Below, piece after piece: positions 40,185 through 40,316 of a stretch of 40,316 nt of DNA; position 1 is the stretch's first letter, and every line of letters starts with the position of its first letter. Position numbers and translations under genes: made by a program. This DNA comes from JBBQWZ01 sp038210135 (GTDB lineage: Bacteria > Acidobacteriota > Terriglobia > Bryobacterales > Bryobacteraceae): contig JBBQWZ010000053.1 in NCBI GenBank assembly GCA_038210135.1, positions 1 through 40,316 of the forward strand, written 5' to 3'. The notes beneath the pieces were generated by a model, which saw only the letters and a list, made by a program, of their open reading frames with translations, did not search any database and was not told the origin of the DNA.

Positions 40185-40239
40185 TCTCACGCAAGATGAG
40201 CCTGAAGGTGGGGATGGATTCTCACGCAAGATGAGCCTG
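40185..40239. repeat. 35-bp tandem repeat near the right edge (IS-end-like)
   Basis: A 20-base sequence beginning TCTCACGCAAGATGAG is repeated exactly at 40185-40204 and 40220-40239. The following bases are also similar (GGGGATGGAT), so the unit is 35 bases. Such tandem end sites occur at the termini of several transposons. Confidence 0.65.
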
Positions 40240-40279
40240 GAGAGGGGATGGATCGGGATGCTGGGGATTGGTCATCAGC

Positions 40280-40316
40280 ATGGACGATACGGAAGCGGGG
40301 AGCCTGGAGCAGATTC
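40280..40316 (+). CDS. Possible start of a transposase/integrase gene, cut by the window edge
   Basis: ATG 40280 opens a frame reading MDDTEAGSLEQI to the edge. The SLEQI start resembles the opening of some DDE-type transposases (…SLEEIR.FL…) that I recall from this kind of genome. Twelve residues are far too few for a firm call. The tandem repeats just upstream would fit the left end of an insertion sequence. Confidence 0.25.
   Translation, partial: MDDTEAGSLEQI

Overview
The window looks like a chromosomal segment of an Acidobacteriota bacterium, most likely of the Solibacter/Bryobacter type. The evidence is high GC with C/G-rich third codon positions, two ECF sigma factor plus Ser/Thr kinase modules, a von Willebrand A protein of the type known as the VWFA-related acidobacterial domain, an S9 peptidase, and many short dispersed intergenic repeats. 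The placement rests on gene content and style only; there is no rRNA gene in the window.

Layout. 1-4200 is an accessory region: the 3' end of a tyrosine recombinase, an orphan Rhs tip carrying a lysozyme-like toxin candidate, a secreted protein that may be its immunity partner, an uncertain ORF, IS-end-like repeats and a STGP-type hypothetical protein. 4234-5897 holds a VOC protein and an MFS exporter. 6098-12272 (minus strand) holds an ECF sigma factor, a kinase-TPR receptor and a bacterial globin in a tight operon, followed by a radical SAM enzyme resembling tetraether/membrane-spanning lipid synthases. 12594-16003 holds a double zinc-ribbon protein, MsrB, a YbjQ-type protein, the VWA protein and a second VOC protein. 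16099-18601 is a chain of overlapping genes: sigma-54 activator, PilZ protein and efflux adaptor lipoprotein. 18926-21412 encodes a membrane HD-GYP/GAF/GGDEF enzyme.

21862-29158 holds a TauE/SafE permease, the conserved rpsO-pnp pair, a hicB-hicA toxin-antitoxin pair, a small EamA-like membrane protein, a sugar isomerase-like protein and an acyl-CoA synthetase. From 29233 the plus strand carries an S9 peptidase, acnA, a second ECF sigma-kinase pair and a small membrane protein. The remaining genes run on the minus strand: DUF2911 lipoprotein, MiaE, pirin and DUF418. The right edge has tandem repeats and what may be the start of a transposase.

Three cross-cutting observations matter most. (1) The radical SAM gene lies directly downstream of an ECF-kinase-globin operon, which suggests a link between gas or redox sensing and membrane lipid remodelling. 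(2) At least two families of hairpin-forming intergenic repeats occur, one with a compensatory base change between copies. (3) Many starts have no Shine-Dalgarno sequence but have a -10-like hexamer 6-12 nt upstream, as expected for leaderless or near-leaderless transcripts.
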